Part shown: positions 36,017-44,916 of the stretch, piece after piece | Numbering within the stretch: the stretch's first letter is position 1 | How the letters are laid out: every line of letters starts with the position of its first letter | Origin: Chachezhania sediminis | Lineage (GTDB): Bacteria > Pseudomonadota > Alphaproteobacteria > Rhodobacterales > Rhodobacteraceae | Direction: 5' to 3' | NCBI RefSeq assembly: GCF_009765275.1 | Contig: NZ_VOPH01000002.1 | Span: 124,001-188,000, forward strand | Length of the DNA stretch: 64,000 nt | Notes under the pieces: generated by a model | Told to the model about the DNA's origin: nothing | Database searches by the model: none | What the model saw: the letters and a program-made list of their open reading frames with translations, nothing else | Translations under genes and position numbers: made by a program

Positions 36017-37678
36017 ATGAGAGTTGGCAATCTACGGGCCGCCGCGGCGCTGGCCTTCGGAATAGGGGCCGTGGCCCTGCTTCCGATGTCCGCCCTGGCC
36101 CAGGAAGCATCGACCAAGAAGCCGAACATCCTGCTGATCGTGTCCGACGATACCGGTTGGGGCGACCTGGGCCCCTACCTTGGCGGCGAAGGCCGCGGCA
36201 TGGCGACCCCCAGCTTCGACAAGCTGGCCTCCGAGGGCATGATCTTCACCAACTTCTACGGTCAGCCTTCCTGCACGCCGGGCCGCGCCGCGATCCAGAC
36301 CGGCCGTATCCCGAACCGGTCGGGCATGACCACCGTGGCCTTCCAGGGCCAGGGCGGCGGCCTGCCGGCGGCGGAATGGACGCTGGCCTCGGTGCTGAAG
36401 GAAGCAGGGTACGACACCTACTTCACCGGCAAATGGCACCTGGGGGAATCCGACTATGCCCTGCCCAATGCGCAGGGCTACGACCACATGAAATATGCGT
36501 TCCTGTACCACCTGAACGCCTATACCTACACCGACCCGAAATGGCACAAGGCCATGTCGCCGGAAACGCGCGAGATATTCGTGAAGGCCACCAAGGGATC
36601 GCTGTCGGGCGATGCGGGCCAGCCGGCCAAGCAGGACTTCGAGGTCAATGGCCAGTATGTCGACACGCCCGACAAGGGTGTCGTCGGTATCCCCTATCTT
36701 GATGCCTATATCGAGAAGGCCGGAATCGAGTTTCTGGAGGACGCCGCCAAGACGCCCGACACGCCGTTCTTCATCAACATCAACTTCATGAAGAACCACC
36801 AGCCGAACATGCCGCACCCGGATTTCGAGGGCAAATCGACCTCCAAGTCCGACTATGCGGATGCTGTCGTGGAACTTGATACCCGCGTCGGCAACGTGCT
36901 GGCCAAGCTGGACGAACTGGGCCTGGCCGACAACACGCTGGTCTTCTACACCGTCGACAACGGCGCATGGCAGGATGTCTATCCGGATGCGGGCTATACC
37001 CCGTTCCGCGGCACCAAGGGCACCGTGCGTGAAGGCGGCAACCGGGTTCCGGCCATGGTTCGCTGGCCGGGTCACGTGCCCGCAGGCGCGATCAACCACG
37101 ACATCTCGGGCGGTCTGGACCTGATGGCCACCTTCGCGTCGGTCGCGGGGCAGGAGCTTCCGAAGAACGACCGCGAAGGCAAGCCGATCATCTTCGACAG
37201 CTACGACATGACCCCGGTCTGGACAGGCAAGGGAGATGATCCGCGGAACTTCTGGTTCTACTTCACCGAAGACGAACTGACCCCGGGCGCCGTGCGCAGC
37301 GGGCCGTTCAAGTTCACCTTCAACCTGCGCGGCGATGACGGTGCCACCACGGGCGGTCTGTCGGTCGACACCAACCTGGGCTGGAAGGGCGCGGCGTCCT
37401 ACGTTGCTACGGTGCCGCAGGTCTTCAACCTGCTGGACGACCCGCAGGAGCGCTACGACATCTTCATGACCACCTTCACGGAAAGCACCTGGGCTGCCGT
37501 GCCGGTCAACGATGCAGTGGCCGACCTGATGAAGACCTATGTCCAGTATCCGCCGCGCAAGCTGCAGTCGGAAACCTATTCCGGGCCGATCACGATCACC
37601 AGCTACCAGCGCTTCAAGTACATACGCGACCAGCTGGAATCCGGCGGCGTGACCATCGGTCTGCCGACCGGCAACTGA
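36017..37678 (+). CDS. periplasmic sulfatase (arylsulfatase family)
   Basis: 553 residues from the ATG at 36017, GGAGG 6 bases upstream. A signal peptide (1-32, ending SALAQ) is followed by the sulfatase core: KPNILLIVSDDTGWGDLG with metal ligands, the formylglycine motif SCTPGRAAIQTGR with Cys86 as the modified residue, FTGKWHLGE, and VFYTVDNGAWQ. It hydrolyses a sulfate ester; the substrate is not evident. Cys-type motifs need a formylglycine-generating enzyme, not encoded in this window. Divergent from the TPR regulator gene and followed by a strong terminator before the cytochrome gene. Confidence 0.92.
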   Translation: MRVGNLRAAAALAFGIGAVALLPMSALAQEASTKKPNILLIVSDDTGWGDLGPYLGGEGRGMATPSFDKLASEGMIFTNFYGQPSCTPGRAAIQTGRIPNRSGMTTVAFQGQGGGLPAAEWTLASVLKEAGYDTYFTGKWHLGESDYALPNAQGYDHMKYAFLYHLNAYTYTDPKWHKAMSPETREIFVKATKGSLSGDAGQPAKQDFEVNGQYVDTPDKGVVGIPYLDAYIEKAGIEFLEDAAKTPDTPFFININFMKNHQPNMPHPDFEGKSTSKSDYADAVVELDTRVGNVLAKLDELGLADNTLVFYTVDNGAWQDVYPDAGYTPFRGTKGTVREGGNRVPAMVRWPGHVPAGAINHDISGGLDLMATFASVAGQELPKNDREGKPIIFDSYDMTPVWTGKGDDPRNFWFYFTEDELTPGAVRSGPFKFTFNLRGDDGATTGGLSVDTNLGWKGAASYVATVPQVFNLLDDPQERYDIFMTTFTESTWAAVPVNDAVADLMKTYVQYPPRKLQSETYSGPITITSYQRFKYIRDQLESGGVTIGLPTGN

Positions 37679-37694
37679 CCGGGCGACCAACACG

Positions 37695-37737
37695 TAACGA
37701 GTACCTTGGGGGTTTAAAGTCTTAACAAGTACTGGGG
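37695..37737 (+). repeat. imperfect direct repeat downstream of the sulfatase gene
   Basis: TAACGAGTACCTTGGGGG (from 37695) and TAACAAGTACTGGGG (from 37723) are spaced 28 bases apart. They lie between the sulfatase stop and its terminator. Confidence 0.4.
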
Positions 37738-37777
37738 ATGTTGTGTGTGCGTAAAGAGTTCCCTGTCTAGTGAGTGA

Positions 37778-37809
37778 ATCGGGCCGGCTTGTCCGGCCCG
37801 ATCTTATTT
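37778..37809 (+). terminator. intrinsic terminator of the sulfatase gene
   Basis: ATCGGGCCGG (37778-37787) and CCGGCCCGAT (37793-37802) form a perfect 10-bp stem with a CTTGT loop, followed by CTTATTT. Confidence 0.85.
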
Positions 37810-37934
37810 CGGCGCCCTGTCCGTGCGCCCCTTTCCCGTCTTCACGATCCCGCCTCCGTGTCCGCCCCACCTTGACTTGGGGCGCTGCGCCACGGAACGG
37901 TTCCCAGGATCCAGCCAGCCCCGGAGCCCGCCTC

Positions 37935-39899
37935 TTGTTCCCGTTTCCCATCGCCGCCTGTCGCCCCCTTGCCGCCGCCCTGTTCCTGGCCTTCGTGTCC
38001 GGGCAGGCCGCCCTGGCCCAGGACGATCCGGCGACCCAGCCGCCGCACTATGTCGGGTCCGAAACCTGCACGACCTGTCATGAAGAGGCGACCGCACACT
38101 GGATCGGCTCGCACCACCAGCTGGCCTGGACGATGCCGGGCCCGGACACGGTGATCGCCGATTTCGATGGCACGTCCTTCGACGGGGCCGGGATGCATGT
38201 CGAGTTTTCGCAGGATGAAGACGGCTATCATGCCGCGGTGACCGAGGCGGACGGCTCTCGGGCCGCCTATGACATCCATTCCGTCGTCGGCATCGCGCCC
38301 CTGCAGCAGTACCTGATCGAGACGGAGCCGGGGAAACTGCAAAGTTTCGACGTGGTCTGGGATGCCGCCAAGGGTGAATGGTATCACCTGTATGGCGACA
38401 ATGTCCTGCCGCCGGCCGACGGGCTGCACTGGACCGGGCCCTACAAGAACTGGAACGCCCGCTGCGCCGAATGCCATGCAACCGGGTACAAGAAGAACTA
38501 TGATCCCGCCACCGGCCGATACCAGTCGACAGAGGTGGAGATCGGCGTGGGATGCGAGGCCTGCCATGGCCCCGGCTCGGCCCATGTCGAATGGACCACC
38601 ACGCAAGGTTCGGGGCCGGCGAACGCATCCTATGGCCTGGTCATGTCGCCCGACGCCAGCCCCGAGGACTGGATCCAGCAATGCGGCACATGCCATTCCC
38701 GGCGGGAACCCTTGGGCGACGGCAACCCGATGCCGGGCGCGCCCTATCACGACAATTTCCGTCTGCTGCCGCTGACGCCGGGCCTCTACCACGCCGACGG
38801 GCAGATCCTGGACGAAGTCTATGTACTGGGGTCTTTCCTGCAGTCGAAGATGTACGACAAGGGTGTGACCTGCACGAACTGCCACGACCCGCATTCGATG
38901 CAGCTGGTCGCCGAAGGCAACACGGTCTGCACCCAGTGCCATTCGCCGGCCGGCAACCCGGATTTCCCGTCGCTGCCGCTGAAGGTCTTCGACGGGCCCG
39001 AACACACGTTCCACGAACCCGGTACGGCCGGTGCGGAATGCAAGAACTGCCACATGGTGGAACAGGTCTACATGGGGATCGACTGGCGGGCCGACCACAG
39101 CTTCCGCATCCCGCGCCCCGACCTGGATGCCCGCACCGGTGCGCCGGATGCCTGCACCACCTGCCACACCGACCGGACACCGGAATGGGCGGCGGCCGAG
39201 ATCCAGAAGCGGTTCCCCGAGTCCACCCATCGCGGGTCCCACTATGGCACGCTCTTCGCGCGGGCACAGCGCGATCCGGCGGGTACCCAGCGCGGGCTGA
39301 TCGAGCTGGCGCAGGATCCCGTGACGCCGGACATCGTGCGGGCGACCGCGCTGTATCTCATGACCTCCGCCGCCGGGCCCCGCGCCGCGGACGGGACGGT
39401 CGCCCTGCTGGACGACCCGAACCCGCTGGTCCGCGAACACGCAATCCCGCTGCAGGGCGCTCTGCCCGATCAGCAGGCCGCCGACCGGATCGCCCCTCTG
39501 CTGCGGGACCCGTCGCGGAATGTCCGTCTGGCCGCGCTGCGCAGCCTGCTGCAGCTTCAGTCTGCCACACTGTCGCCCGAAGCGATGGCCGACCGCGACA
39601 AAGTCATGGCCGAACTCAGCCAGTCGCTGGGCGACCGCTTCGACTTTCCGGAAACGCAGCTGGTGATGGGCGGCATGGCGCTGTCGCAGCGCCAGTTCCC
39701 GGCGGCGCTGTCGGCCTTCCATAGGGCGGTTGAGATGGACCCGCAGCTGACCGACGCGTGGAGCCTGATTATCCGCCTGACCGCCGCACTGCAGGGCCCC
39801 GAAGCCGGCCAGCAACAGGCCCGCGCCGCGCTGGCCGCCAACCCGGATGTGCCCGCGCTGCAGGAACTGGCCGCGCAGCTTGGGATCACCCAGCCCTAG
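37935..39899 (+). CDS. octaheme cytochrome c with C-terminal TPR region
   Basis: 654 residues from a TTG at 37935 (GGAG upstream), chosen because a signal peptide ending ALAQ follows directly; the frame is open further upstream into the sulfatase terminator, which is unlikely to be coding. Eight CxxCH haem motifs are present in order: CTTCH, CAECH, CEACH, CGTCH, CTNCH, CTQCH, CKNCH, CTTCH. Residues after about 420 form a HEAT/TPR-like helical region (LLDDPNPLVREHAIPL, ALSAFHRAVEMDPQLTDAW). It should be a periplasmic electron carrier or reductase related to cytochrome c554-like proteins; the electron donor and substrate are unknown. The start codon is the weak point. Confidence 0.85.
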   Translation: MFPFPIAACRPLAAALFLAFVSGQAALAQDDPATQPPHYVGSETCTTCHEEATAHWIGSHHQLAWTMPGPDTVIADFDGTSFDGAGMHVEFSQDEDGYHAAVTEADGSRAAYDIHSVVGIAPLQQYLIETEPGKLQSFDVVWDAAKGEWYHLYGDNVLPPADGLHWTGPYKNWNARCAECHATGYKKNYDPATGRYQSTEVEIGVGCEACHGPGSAHVEWTTTQGSGPANASYGLVMSPDASPEDWIQQCGTCHSRREPLGDGNPMPGAPYHDNFRLLPLTPGLYHADGQILDEVYVLGSFLQSKMYDKGVTCTNCHDPHSMQLVAEGNTVCTQCHSPAGNPDFPSLPLKVFDGPEHTFHEPGTAGAECKNCHMVEQVYMGIDWRADHSFRIPRPDLDARTGAPDACTTCHTDRTPEWAAAEIQKRFPESTHRGSHYGTLFARAQRDPAGTQRGLIELAQDPVTPDIVRATALYLMTSAAGPRAADGTVALLDDPNPLVREHAIPLQGALPDQQAADRIAPLLRDPSRNVRLAALRSLLQLQSATLSPEAMADRDKVMAELSQSLGDRFDFPETQLVMGGMALSQRQFPAALSAFHRAVEMDPQLTDAWSLIIRLTAALQGPEAGQQQARAALAANPDVPALQELAAQLGITQP

Positions 39900-40254
39900 G
39901 GTCAGGACCTTATCATCCTGCGCCTTCGGGGCCTAATCTGCGAAAGATCAGGGGTTTGGGGAATGCCGGGAATAGCGGTTCTGTTTCCAAACGGCCCGAG
40001 CCCCTGAGATGAACCGGATATGACGTCCTTCGGATTTGACGACCCCCCTCTTGGGGCCTCACAAGCGATTGAAATAAATGTACTATTCCTGCGAACTCGT
40101 TCGTGACCATAGGGGAAATCCGTCAAACCGACGGTGCAGGATGAATGGGTCCTGACCCTGCCCCCCCGACAGAGGGACGTCTGCCGCTTCTTCACAAGGA
40201 AGTGTGCGGCCCGCCCTTGGCGCCGTCACGAAGCTGTCGCGATCACAGCCGGAC
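39900..40254. other. intergenic region between convergent cytochrome and isomerase genes
   Basis: 355 bases with no supported gene, long for a convergent gap. It includes an AT-richer patch at about 40065-40095. Frames across it are shadows. No clear terminator hairpin was found for either gene. Confidence 0.4.
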
Positions 40255-40863
40255 CTAGACCCAGCCCTGCCAGGGGTTTCGGGCCCATTCCAGCGCCTGT
40301 TCCAGCCGGTCGTTGCCCCAGAACAGCTCTCCGTCCGGGGTGCGCCAGGTGGGGGCGCCGAAGATGCCCAGGCCCTTGGCCTTCGCCGTCTGGGCTCGCA
40401 GCGCGTCCTTGTTGTCCTGGGTGTCCGCAACTTCCATCACAGGGCGGGGGTCCAGGCCCATGTCCAGCAGGACGCGGCCCAGAACGGTCCGGTCGGCAAT
40501 CGGGCGGCCTTCGGCAAATTGTGCGGCATAGACGCCACGACTGAACCGCGCCCGGGTCCCGTCATCCGGCAGGGCGATGGCGATCCGCGCCGCTTCCAGT
40601 CCGTTCTGTGGGAATTCGGACGGGCGCCGGAACGGCACGCCGGCACGCGCGCAGATCCGTTCCATGTCACGCCACATATAAGTGCCCTTGACCGGCTGCA
40701 GGACGAATGGCGAGGTCGTCCAGCCCTGTTCGGCAAAGATCGGACCCAGAAGGAAGGGCCGCCAGCGCAGGGTCAGCCCGGCCTCGGCCGCCAGGGCCTC
40801 GGCCCGCATTGCGGCGGGATAGGAATAGGTGCTGGCGAACTCGAACCAGAACTCGATCTGCAT
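40255..40863 (-). CDS. DsbA-fold 2-hydroxychromene-2-carboxylate isomerase family protein
   Basis: 202 residues from the ATG at 40863 (GAAAGGT upstream). MQIEFWFEFASTYSYPAAMRAE is the typical N-terminus of the HCCA isomerase/GST-kappa group, with Ser in place of the redox Cys; GIFGAPTWRTPDGELFWGNDRLEQAL near the C-terminus is also characteristic. Such enzymes use glutathione in naphthalene or other aromatic degradation, but many homologues have other roles. The GH13 gene lies 63 bases upstream on the same strand; no aromatic pathway is adjacent. Confidence 0.85.
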   Translation of the reverse strand: MQIEFWFEFASTYSYPAAMRAEALAAEAGLTLRWRPFLLGPIFAEQGWTTSPFVLQPVKGTYMWRDMERICARAGVPFRRPSEFPQNGLEAARIAIALPDDGTRARFSRGVYAAQFAEGRPIADRTVLGRVLLDMGLDPRPVMEVADTQDNKDALRAQTAKAKGLGIFGAPTWRTPDGELFWGNDRLEQALEWARNPWQGWV

Positions 40864-40926
40864 GGGGCAACCTTTCACCGGAACGGGGCCAAGGTAGACC
40901 GGTTGCAACCCGAAGGGGAAGCGTCC

Positions 40927-42585
40927 TCAAACGCGTTCCAGCGCGAAGGCCGCCTGCCAGGGGCCCAGCACCGTTTCGTCCTCGCCCGGCGCCAGAATGA
41001 AGGGGGATCCCAGGTCCCGCTGCCAGTCGCCCGGCGGCAGGATCAGGTCCGTCGGTTCTGGCGACAGGTTGAAGCTACAGAACAGCCGTTCGTCGCCATG
41101 GGTCCGCAGGAAGGAAATCGCACCCGGGGTGGCCGACACGATTTCCAGCCTGCCCTTCACCAGGCAGGGATGGGCGCGGCGGAAGGCGATCATGTGGCGA
41201 TAGAAGGCCAACATGCTGTCCTCGCGGTCCGACTGGACACTGACGGCGCTTTCCAGATGCTCCATCGCCACCGGCAGCCAGGGTTTCACGTCGGTGAACC
41301 CGCCGTACTGGTGATCCTGGACCCAGGGAATCGGCGTCCGCGCCCCGTCGCGACCGCGGTATTTCGGCCAGAACTGCTTGCCATAGGGGTCCTGCAGATC
41401 CTCGAAGGCCACATAGGCCTCGCCCAGGCCCAGTTCCTCGCCCTGGTACAGACACACCGACCCCCGCAGCGACAACAGCAGGGCGGCATAGATCCGGGCG
41501 GAAGGGTCATAAAGACCCCAGCGCGTGACGTGCCGTTCGACATCGTGGTTGGAAAAGGCCCAGCAGGCCCAGCCATCGGCCATCATCTGGTTTGTGCGCT
41601 GCAGGATATCGGCCAGATAGTCGCCCGTGGGTGTATGGCCCGACAGGAACTCGAAGTCATAGCACATGTGCAGCTTGTCATCGCCCTGCGTGTATTCGGC
41701 CTGAAGGGCTGCGCCATGCAGGCCGTCGCCCACCTCTCCCAGCGTCGTGCGGTCTTCGAATTCTTCCATCAGCGCCCGGATCCGCTGCAGGAAGACCAGG
41801 TTGGCGGACTGGTTCTTGTCGTGGACATGGTCCTGGAAATTATAGGGGTTTACGGCCGGGGCATGGGTTTCCGTCCGTTCCGACCGCTGCAGCGCCGGGT
41901 TGTCGCGCAGCTTCTCGTCGTGGAAGAAGTAGTTCACCGTATCCAGCCGGAAGCCGTCGACGCCGCGTTCCAGCCAGAAGCGGACGACGTCCAGAAGCTC
42001 TTCCTGTACATCGGGATTGTGCAGGTTCAGGTCGGGCTGTTCGGGCAGGAAGTTGTGCAGATAGTACTGCATCCGTTCGCCATCCCACTGCCACGCGGAT
42101 CCGCCGAAGAAGGACAGCCAGTTGTTGGGCGGCGTGCCGTCGGGCCGGGGATCGGCCCAGACATACCAATCCGCCCGCGAATTGGTACGCGAGGCGCGGC
42201 TTTCCGTGAACCACGGATGCTGCGCGGCGGTATGGGACAGCACGAGGTCGATCAGCACCCGCAGGCCCAGGTCGTGCGCCCGGGCGATCAGCGCGTCGAA
42301 GTCGCCGATGGATCCGAAGATCGGGTCGACATCGCGGTAATCCGAAACGTCATAGCCGAAATCCAGCATGGGAGAGCGGTAGAAGGGCGAGATCCAGATC
42401 GCGTCCACGCCCAGCTGCGCGACATAGGGCAGCCGGTGGATGATTCCCGACAGGTCCCCGATCCCGTCCGAGTTCGAATCCTGGAAAGACCGCGGATAGA
42501 TCTGGTAGATCACCGCGCCCCGCCACCAGTCGGGGTCCGCCGTCAGGACACGGGGAGGCTGCTCGGTCTGGTCGGTATACGGCAC
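40927..42585 (-). CDS. GH13 alpha-glucosidase (oligo-1,6-glucosidase/AglA type)
   Basis: 552 residues from a GTG at 42585 with AAGGAG 6 bases upstream. WWRGAVIYQIYPRSFQDSNSDGIGDL starts the (beta/alpha)8 barrel. Catalytic residues are visible: nucleophile Asp215 in GFRLDTVNYF, acid/base Glu284 in TLGEVGDG, and the third Asp in FSNHDVER. It releases glucose from short alpha-glucosides. Cytosolic. It is divergent from the glucosylglycerol operon, and could hydrolyse glucosylglycerol or sucrose-like solutes to recycle them (inference). Confidence 0.9.
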   Translation of the reverse strand: MPYTDQTEQPPRVLTADPDWWRGAVIYQIYPRSFQDSNSDGIGDLSGIIHRLPYVAQLGVDAIWISPFYRSPMLDFGYDVSDYRDVDPIFGSIGDFDALIARAHDLGLRVLIDLVLSHTAAQHPWFTESRASRTNSRADWYVWADPRPDGTPPNNWLSFFGGSAWQWDGERMQYYLHNFLPEQPDLNLHNPDVQEELLDVVRFWLERGVDGFRLDTVNYFFHDEKLRDNPALQRSERTETHAPAVNPYNFQDHVHDKNQSANLVFLQRIRALMEEFEDRTTLGEVGDGLHGAALQAEYTQGDDKLHMCYDFEFLSGHTPTGDYLADILQRTNQMMADGWACWAFSNHDVERHVTRWGLYDPSARIYAALLLSLRGSVCLYQGEELGLGEAYVAFEDLQDPYGKQFWPKYRGRDGARTPIPWVQDHQYGGFTDVKPWLPVAMEHLESAVSVQSDREDSMLAFYRHMIAFRRAHPCLVKGRLEIVSATPGAISFLRTHGDERLFCSFNLSPEPTDLILPPGDWQRDLGSPFILAPGEDETVLGPWQAAFALERV

Positions 42586-42976
42586 GGGCGGCTCCTTTTC
42601 TGCATCGGCATGGCGGCGACTTTGCACCCGCCGCATGACCGAATGGAACACCGGATATGGCGCATCTCGACGGCCTGTCCACGACTGGAAATGCCGGCCG
42701 CGTCAAAAAGTTGCTCGAAACCGACACATCATAGTCGTAAACAGGCCACTTCAGCCCAGGAGCGCGTCATTCGCCCGCAATGCGCCCAAAAATGCATCCA
42801 GGCTTAGGCCAATCATCGCTTGTTGCATTTTTTCGGGAACAATTCTGCGCATGCAGCATTACATGTGCGTTAGCGAAAGATGAAAAACGACATGAACGGA
42901 CGGAAAACGACGATGACACAAGCATTTTGCACAAGGGGAACTGCGCTTCAGACCGACGTGACCGACGAGGTCGCCC
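42586..42976. promoter_or_regulatory. divergent control region between the alpha-glucosidase gene and the glucosylglycerol operon
   Basis: 391 bases, no supported gene. The half near gpsA (42800-42940) is notably AT-richer and contains GGGAAC and a CATGCAGCATTACATG near-dyad; the osmolyte operon promoter probably lies here. No precise promoter assigned. Confidence 0.45.
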
Positions 42977-44122
42977 ATGAAGCATGACAACACATTCCAG
43001 GGTGATCCCCTTCCCATGAAAGTACGCTCCTATGCCCGGGTGGCGGTTATCGGCGCAGGGTCCTGGGGGACCGCGCTGGCCGCAACACTGGCCCGCGCTG
43101 GCGTCTCGACCCGAATCTGGGGGCGCGACCCGGAGGTGCTGAAGGAAATCAACAGCCGCCACACCACCGAACGGTTCCTGCCGGGCGTGACCCTGCCGGA
43201 CAATCTGCTGGGCGTCTTCGACATGGAACGCGCCCTGGCAGACGCGGACGCGGCGTTGATCGTCGTACCTTCGCGCAGCGTGCGCAGCGTGGCCCGTCAG
43301 GTCGCCGAATACGCGCCAGCCGACATGCCCGTCGCCATCTGTGCCAAGGGGATCGAGGCCGAAACCGGCCTGCTGATGACCCAGGTCGCGCAAGAGGAAC
43401 TGGGCAACCGGCCCGTCGGCTGCGTGTCGGGTCCGACCTTCGCCCGCGAAACGGCCCTTGGCCATCCGACCGCAGCGACAGTCGCCTTCCCCTTCGGCCA
43501 TGTCGACCGGCTGAAGCCGGAAGAAAGCCCGGCCGTTCGTCTCGCCGTGTCGCTGAGCACCGAGGCGTTCCGGGCCTATGTTTCCGACGACCTGACCGGC
43601 GTGGAAATCGGCGGCGCGGTCAAGAACGTGATCGCCATCGCCTGTGGCATGATGACCGGCGCGGGCTTCGCCGAGAACACGCGCGCCGCGCTGATCACCC
43701 GTGGCCTTGATGAAATGAAGGCCCTGGCCGAGGCCCTTGGCGGCCGTCGCGAAACGGTCACTGGCCTGTCGGGTGTGGGCGATCTGACGTTGACCTGTTC
43801 CAGCACCACCTCGCGCAACATGGCGCTGGGCGTGCAGCTGGGCGAGGGGACCCCCCGGGCCGACTGCTTCGACGGCAAGCCCGTCGTCGTGGAAGGCGAG
43901 GTCAACGCCAAGTCGGTCACCGACCTGGCCCGGCGCCTGGGCGTCGACATGCCGATCTGCGAAACTGTCCGGTCCGTCCTGCACGACAAGGTCGACCTTG
44001 GCACCGCATTCGCTTCGCTCTGGGCACGTCCCATCGAGGCCGAACCGAAGGCGATGAGCCTCGCCTTCTCTCATCCCGCAACCGATCAAGATATAGCAAC
44101 ACTTGCAGAAAGGATCTCATGA
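42977..44122 (+). CDS. gpsA: NAD(P)-dependent glycerol-3-phosphate dehydrogenase
   Basis: 381 residues, ATG with GAGG upstream; a later ATG at 43016 is possible. RVAVIGAGSWGTALAATLARAG is the dinucleotide-binding motif, and CVSGPTFARE, VKNVIAIACGM (catalytic Lys) and TGLSGVGDLTLTCSS are GpsA landmarks. It makes sn-glycerol 3-phosphate from dihydroxyacetone phosphate. Here it is the first gene of an operon with a phosphatase and a glucosylglycerol-phosphate synthase, so it probably supplies the acceptor for osmolyte synthesis rather than only for lipids. ATGA overlap with the next gene. Confidence 0.93.
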   Translation: MKHDNTFQGDPLPMKVRSYARVAVIGAGSWGTALAATLARAGVSTRIWGRDPEVLKEINSRHTTERFLPGVTLPDNLLGVFDMERALADADAALIVVPSRSVRSVARQVAEYAPADMPVAICAKGIEAETGLLMTQVAQEELGNRPVGCVSGPTFARETALGHPTAATVAFPFGHVDRLKPEESPAVRLAVSLSTEAFRAYVSDDLTGVEIGGAVKNVIAIACGMMTGAGFAENTRAALITRGLDEMKALAEALGGRRETVTGLSGVGDLTLTCSSTTSRNMALGVQLGEGTPRADCFDGKPVVVEGEVNAKSVTDLARRLGVDMPICETVRSVLHDKVDLGTAFASLWARPIEAEPKAMSLAFSHPATDQDIATLAERIS

Positions 44123-44916
44123 CCCGTCACGAGCGCTTCGCCGACAAGGACTTCTCCAACAAGGACTTCGTACTGGCCACCGATCTTGACGGGACATTCC
44201 TGGGCGGATCCGACAAGGACCGCGAGATGTTCTATGGATGGATCGAGGCCAGCCGCGACCGCGTCGGCCTGATTTTCGTCACCGGGCGCGATCCCGGTTT
44301 CATTTCCGACCTGACCAAGAGGCGGGGCGTCCCGCGTCCCGACTATGTCGTGGGCGACGTGGGCACCACCATCGCTTCGGTCGATCACCACCACTTCCTG
44401 TCGCCGATCCAGGCCCTGGAAGCCCATATCTCGGAAGCCTGGGGCGATGCCGGGGCCCGCGTGAACGCCGCGCTGCGCGGCGTGTCGGGTCTGCGGTTGC
44501 AGCCGACGCTGTTCCGTCACCGCGTCAGCTATGACATGGACCCGGCAGAGTTCGACCCCCGCGCGGTCGAGATCGTCGAGGATCTGGGCCTGGACGCCCT
44601 GATTTCCGACAACCGGTTCTTCGACGTGCTGCCCAAGGGCGTGAGCAAGGGGCCGTCGCTGCGCCGCCTGCTGGAATACCTGGGCGTCGAGGAAGGCCGC
44701 ACGCTGGTCGCCGGCGACACGATGAACGACCTGTCGATGATCGCGTCGGGCCTTCCGGCCGTGGCCGTCGGCAATTCGGAAGAGGCGCTGAAGAAAGAGG
44801 TCGCCGACCTGCGCAGCGTCACCGTGGCCCAGGCCCATGGCGTCGCCGGGATCGCCGAAGCGATCCAGCGCTTCGAGATGTTCCCCAAACCGAAGGAGGC
44901 TGTCGATGTCGTCTGA
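44119..44916 (+). CDS. HAD-IIB phosphatase, probable glucosylglycerol-3-phosphate phosphatase
   Basis: 265 residues. VLATDLDGTFLGG holds the HAD nucleophile Asp and DxD/T motif; IFVTGRDP is motif II; GPSLRRLLEYLGV supplies the Lys region, and LVAGDTMNDLSM the terminal acidic motif. It resembles the sucrose-phosphatase-like domain that in some bacteria is fused to glucosylglycerol-phosphate synthase (GgpPS). Here it is a separate gene overlapping ggpS by 11 bases and gpsA by 4, so it very probably dephosphorylates glucosylglycerol phosphate. Confidence 0.85.
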   Translation: MTRHERFADKDFSNKDFVLATDLDGTFLGGSDKDREMFYGWIEASRDRVGLIFVTGRDPGFISDLTKRRGVPRPDYVVGDVGTTIASVDHHHFLSPIQALEAHISEAWGDAGARVNAALRGVSGLRLQPTLFRHRVSYDMDPAEFDPRAVEIVEDLGLDALISDNRFFDVLPKGVSKGPSLRRLLEYLGVEEGRTLVAGDTMNDLSMIASGLPAVAVGNSEEALKKEVADLRSVTVAQAHGVAGIAEAIQRFEMFPKPKEAVDVV

